A stretch of DNA of 7,559 nucleotides from JBBQBQ01 sp038317685 (GTDB lineage: Bacteria > Desulfobacterota > Desulfuromonadia > Desulfuromonadales > DDH964), in assembly GCA_038317685.1 (NCBI GenBank), contig JBBQBQ010000175.1:1-7559 (forward strand), read 5' to 3'. The position numbers and the translations under genes are program-made. The notes under the pieces were generated by a model that had not been told where the DNA came from, searched no databases, and saw only the letters and a program-made list of their open reading frames with translations. Shown here piece by piece: positions 5,319 through 7,559 of this stretch (the first letter of the stretch is position 1; every line of letters begins with the position of its first letter).

Positions 5319-5807
5319 CTACCTGTGGGAGCGAACAAAAGAACCGCTTTTGCCGCCATGCTTTTCCTGTAGTCCAATGGCGGCGATTTCCATACCGCGA
5401 TCGACGGCTTTGCACATGTCGTAGATGGTGAGGGCCGCGACGCTCACCGCGGTCAGGGCCTCCATCTCAACGCCGGTCGGGCCGGTGACTTTGACCGTCG
5501 CCGTGATCTCGATGCGCCCAGCCCCCGGTCGCTCGGTGAAGTCGATGCTCACCGAGGTCAACGCCAATGGATGGCAGAGAGGGATCAGCTCCGCGGTCCG
5601 TTTCGCCGCCATGATGCCGGCGATGCGGGCCACTCCAAGGACGTCCCCCTTCTTGAGGCTTCGGTCCAGAATCCGCTGCAGGGTGCTCTCCTGCATCCGG
5701 ACCTCAGCGTAGGCCACCGCCACCCGCCGGGTCGGTTCCTTGTCGCCAACCTCGACCATGATCGCCTTGCCTTCGGCGTCGAAATGGGTGAACTGGTCTT
5801 CGCTCAT
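5319..5807 (-). CDS. moaC: Cyclic pyranopterin monophosphate synthase MoaC
   Basis: MoaC converts the MoaA product (3',8-cyclo-7,8-dihydro-GTP) to cyclic pyranopterin monophosphate in molybdenum cofactor synthesis, in the cytosol. The 162-residue length is standard. Family segments are present in order: MVEVGDKEPTRR, KKGDVLGVARIAGIMAAKRT, ELIPLCHPL, GVEMEALTAVSVAALTIYDM and a final KHGGKSG. By comparison with E. coli MoaC, the active-site residues correspond to Lys53, His79, Asp130 and Lys133, all conserved. ATG at 5807 has a strong GGAGGA five bases upstream. No other moa gene lies in the window. It sits 56 bases after radA, so the two may share a transcript, although the functions are unrelated. 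Confidence 0.96.
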   Translation of the reverse strand: MSEDQFTHFDAEGKAIMVEVGDKEPTRRVAVAYAEVRMQESTLQRILDRSLKKGDVLGVARIAGIMAAKRTAELIPLCHPLALTSVSIDFTERPGAGRIEITATVKVTGPTGVEMEALTAVSVAALTIYDMCKAVDRGMEIAAIGLQEKHGGKSGSFVRSHR

Positions 5808-5863
5808 AGGGTTCCTCCAGGATTCGATCAGCCCGATCGGTCAGATGGGACCGTTGAGTTTGT

Positions 5864-7216
5864 CTACAAAAACAACGCCTCCAGCGCCTCCTCGGCACTG
5901 CGCACCCCGATCAGCGTCATCCCCGCCGGGGTCTCCAAATTCTTAAGATTCCCCGCCGGCAACAGGCAGCGGTCAAATCCAAGCCGGGCCGCTTCATTGA
6001 TCCGCAGCTCCGGGCGGGAAACGGCCCGCACCTCGCCGGTCAGTCCGACTTCGCCGAAGACGATGGTGCGCGCCGGAATCGGCCGGTTGGAATGGCTGGA
6101 GGCCAGGGCCGCCACCACGCCGAGATCGATGGCCGGCTCGTCGAGCCGCACTCCGCCGGCGACGTTGAGAAAAATGTCCTGGGAAAGGAGCGACAGTCCG
6201 ACCTTCTTTTCCAGGACCGCCACCAAAAGGGCCACCCGGTTATGGTCGATGCCGATGGTGGTCCGCCGCGGGGTGCCGAGGGAGGTTCCCGATACCAGAG
6301 CCTGCAGCTCCACCAAGATCGGCCGGCTCCCCTCCAGCGAAGGGACGACAGCACTGCCGGCGGCGTCTGCGGGGCGCTCGGCCAGAAAGAGTTCGGACGG
6401 GTTGGGAACTTCCTGAAGACCGATCTCCTTCATCTCAAAGACGCCGATTTCGTTGGTCGACCCGAAACGATTCTTGACCGCCCGCAGGATGCGGTAGGGA
6501 TGCCCCGGGTCCCCTTCGAAGTAGAGAACGGTGTCGACCATGTGTTCGAGCATGCGCGGCCCGGCGATCGACCCGTCCTTGGTGACGTGGCCGACGATAA
6601 AGGTCGGCACTCCGTCCCCCTTGGCCAGATGCATCAGCCGGCCGGCGCACTCACGCACCTGACTGACACTGCCGGGAGCCGATTCCAGGGCCGAGGTAAA
6701 GATGGTCTGGATCGAATCGACGACCAGAAAGGCCGGCTTCATTTCCCTGACCCGTTCCAGAATCGCTTCGAGGGAGGTCTCGGCCAGGATGTAGAGGTCC
6801 TTGGCACGGACTCCCAGGCGATCGCCGCGCAGTTTGACCTGGCGGGTCGATTCCTCGGCCGTGGCGTAGAGGGCTGGCCCGTTGGCCGTCAGCCGCGCCA
6901 CCGCCTGCAGCAGCAGGGTCGACTTGCCGATACCGGGATCGCCGCCGATCAGGGTCAGCGAACCGGGGACCACCCCGCCCCCAAGGACCCGGTCGAGTTC
7001 GGCAATGCCGCAGCGCATCCGGTCCTCTTCGCTGACGGCAACCTCGGAGAGAAGCTGCGGACGGCTGGTGGAGGGGACGCTTTTGCCGGCGCCGCGGACC
7101 ACCACCTGCACTTCCTCGGTCAGGGAGTTCCATTGGGCGCAGTCGGGGCATTTGCCGAGCCACTTGGGACTCTGGAAACCACATTGCTGGCAGGTGTAAA
7201 TGGTCTTCTGTTTCAA
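5864..7216 (-). CDS. radA: DNA repair protein RadA
   Basis: RadA (Sms) is a hexameric RecA-like ATPase that drives branch migration during homologous recombination. The 450-residue length is typical. The N-terminal zinc finger has Cys9, Cys12, Cys23 and Cys26, in the usual QSPKWLGKCPDC context. Walker A is GDPGIGKST (about 92-100) and Walker B is FLVVDSIQ (about 163-170). The RadA-specific KNRFG motif is at 248-252. The C-terminal Lon-protease-like domain (from about 290, including DHNRVALLVAVLEK and GEVGLTGEVRAV) is complete. The start is TTG at 7216: no in-frame ATG or GTG lies upstream before a stop, and the protein begins where homologues begin (KQKTIYTCQQCG). The ribosome site is weak (GGGGG six bases upstream). 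A good promoter lies 31 bases upstream. Confidence 0.96.
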   Translation of the reverse strand: MKQKTIYTCQQCGFQSPKWLGKCPDCAQWNSLTEEVQVVVRGAGKSVPSTSRPQLLSEVAVSEEDRMRCGIAELDRVLGGGVVPGSLTLIGGDPGIGKSTLLLQAVARLTANGPALYATAEESTRQVKLRGDRLGVRAKDLYILAETSLEAILERVREMKPAFLVVDSIQTIFTSALESAPGSVSQVRECAGRLMHLAKGDGVPTFIVGHVTKDGSIAGPRMLEHMVDTVLYFEGDPGHPYRILRAVKNRFGSTNEIGVFEMKEIGLQEVPNPSELFLAERPADAAGSAVVPSLEGSRPILVELQALVSGTSLGTPRRTTIGIDHNRVALLVAVLEKKVGLSLLSQDIFLNVAGGVRLDEPAIDLGVVAALASSHSNRPIPARTIVFGEVGLTGEVRAVSRPELRINEAARLGFDRCLLPAGNLKNLETPAGMTLIGVRSAEEALEALFL

Positions 7217-7246
7217 GCGGCCCCCATGGTCAAGAAATGCGCGCTC

Positions 7247-7275
7247 ATTCTAGTCTCTCCCCCCCGAGGTGTCAA
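7247..7275 (-). promoter_or_regulatory. Sigma70 promoter of radA
   Basis: A perfect -35 TTGACA (7270-7275) is separated by 17 bp from TAGAAT (7247-7252, 5 of 6 with the -10 consensus). Transcription would start near 7240, giving a leader of about 25 bases before the TTG start. The end of the ISNCY element lies only about 30 bp upstream of the -35 box. Confidence 0.75.
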
Positions 7276-7309
7276 CGCCGCTTGGCCCTTTGTGTTGCTA
7301 GCAAATAGA

Positions 7310-7559
7310 CTGTCCGGTGTTGTAGCACAACATCTGTCCGGTTCATCGTGTCTCGCAGGAGGACACCATGAAACGGACAGCACTACAACAGGAGATCCGG
7401 ATTATGCGTTTCTAATATACCTTTGGACTCTGGACCGAAAGACGGATTACGCAGGAAGAGGCCGCCCGCATTCTCGGTGTCCACGAGCGATCCTTTCGTC
7501 GTTACGTAAACCGCTATCAGGAGAACGGCCTCGATGGTCTGATCGACAAACGACTTCAC
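7310..7559 (+). mobile_element. ISNCY-family insertion sequence, left part only
   Basis: The window enters an insertion sequence here, judged by the transposase at 7368. The exact left end is inferred. CTGTCCGGT occurs at 7310-7318 and again at 7334-7342, and its inverted form CGGACAG at 7374-7380. A perfect 6-bp inverted repeat TGTTGT/ACAACA with a 3-base loop lies at 7318-7332. Such repeats near the end fit transposase binding sites. The other end lies outside the window. Confidence 0.6.
7368..7559 (+). pseudogene. ISNCY-family transposase N-terminus with early stop
   Basis: The frame opens at ATG 7368 with GCAGGAGGA about five bases upstream. It reads MKRTALQQEIRIMRF, meets TAA at 7413-7415 (codon 16), then continues in the same frame for 48 codons to the window end. 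The part after the stop reads GLWTERRITQEEAARILGVH, then a helix-turn-helix-like ERSFRRYVNRYQENGLDGL and IDKR. This matches the N-terminal DNA-binding part of ISNCY-type transposases. In relatives I recall, the residue after MRF is usually Glu, so GAA to TAA by one change is the likely cause. No ATG or GTG restart occurs between the stop and the HTH, so this copy is probably inactive unless the stop is read through or is a sequence error. Confidence 0.7.

Noticed and set aside
5808..5863. Possible terminator between radA and moaC
   Set aside because: Only a short CGATCGG-type pairing is seen, with no stable stem followed by a T-run.
5571..6416. 281-codon plus-strand open frame
   Set aside because: It is antisense to moaC and radA, which are certain, and has low-complexity Arg/Ser-rich translation.

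Overview
The window looks like a piece of a deltaproteobacterial chromosome, probably of the Desulfuromonadales (Geobacter/Pelobacter/Desulfuromonas type). This is inferred from the style of the short DksA, RadA and MoaC proteins, the soluble GAF histidine kinase and the GC-rich coding. It is not proven by any marker gene. The window divides into a GC-rich housekeeping block (about 2279-7216), an AT-rich accessory block to its left (about 1-2230), and the start of an insertion sequence at the right edge (about 7310-7559).

The housekeeping block is read right to left. radA (DNA recombination/repair ATPase, with a clear sigma70 promoter) is followed by moaC (molybdopterin biosynthesis), a membrane protein with a PH-like core, dksA (RNA polymerase-binding stringent-response factor), a soluble GAF-domain histidine kinase without a partner regulator, and tRNA-Ala(CGC). 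The tRNA has its own promoter, whose -35 box overlaps the kinase stop codon, and its own intrinsic terminator.

The accessory block begins at the 3' end of the tRNA, a common entry point for islands. It holds a GntR/FCD regulator, a small unrecognised ORF, an internally deleted IS30-family element bounded by two imperfect inverted repeats, a cluster of nested palindromes (808-996) that resembles a MITE or structured repeat, and a weak attC-like inverted repeat. Three identical 12-bp copies of a GTATAC-centred motif occur: one over the promoter of the GntR gene and two at the extreme left edge. In both places the motif overlaps a TATACG -10 box lying 17 bp from a -35 box. The simplest reading is that the regulator represses itself and a leftward operon whose genes lie outside the window.

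At the right edge an ISNCY-family transposase starts about 150 bp upstream of radA, with a premature stop at codon 16. The insertion lies just upstream of the radA promoter and leaves that promoter intact. No CRISPR array, defence operon or complete novel system is visible. The most rewarding points are the GntR operator set, the deleted IS30 derivative and the palindrome cluster.
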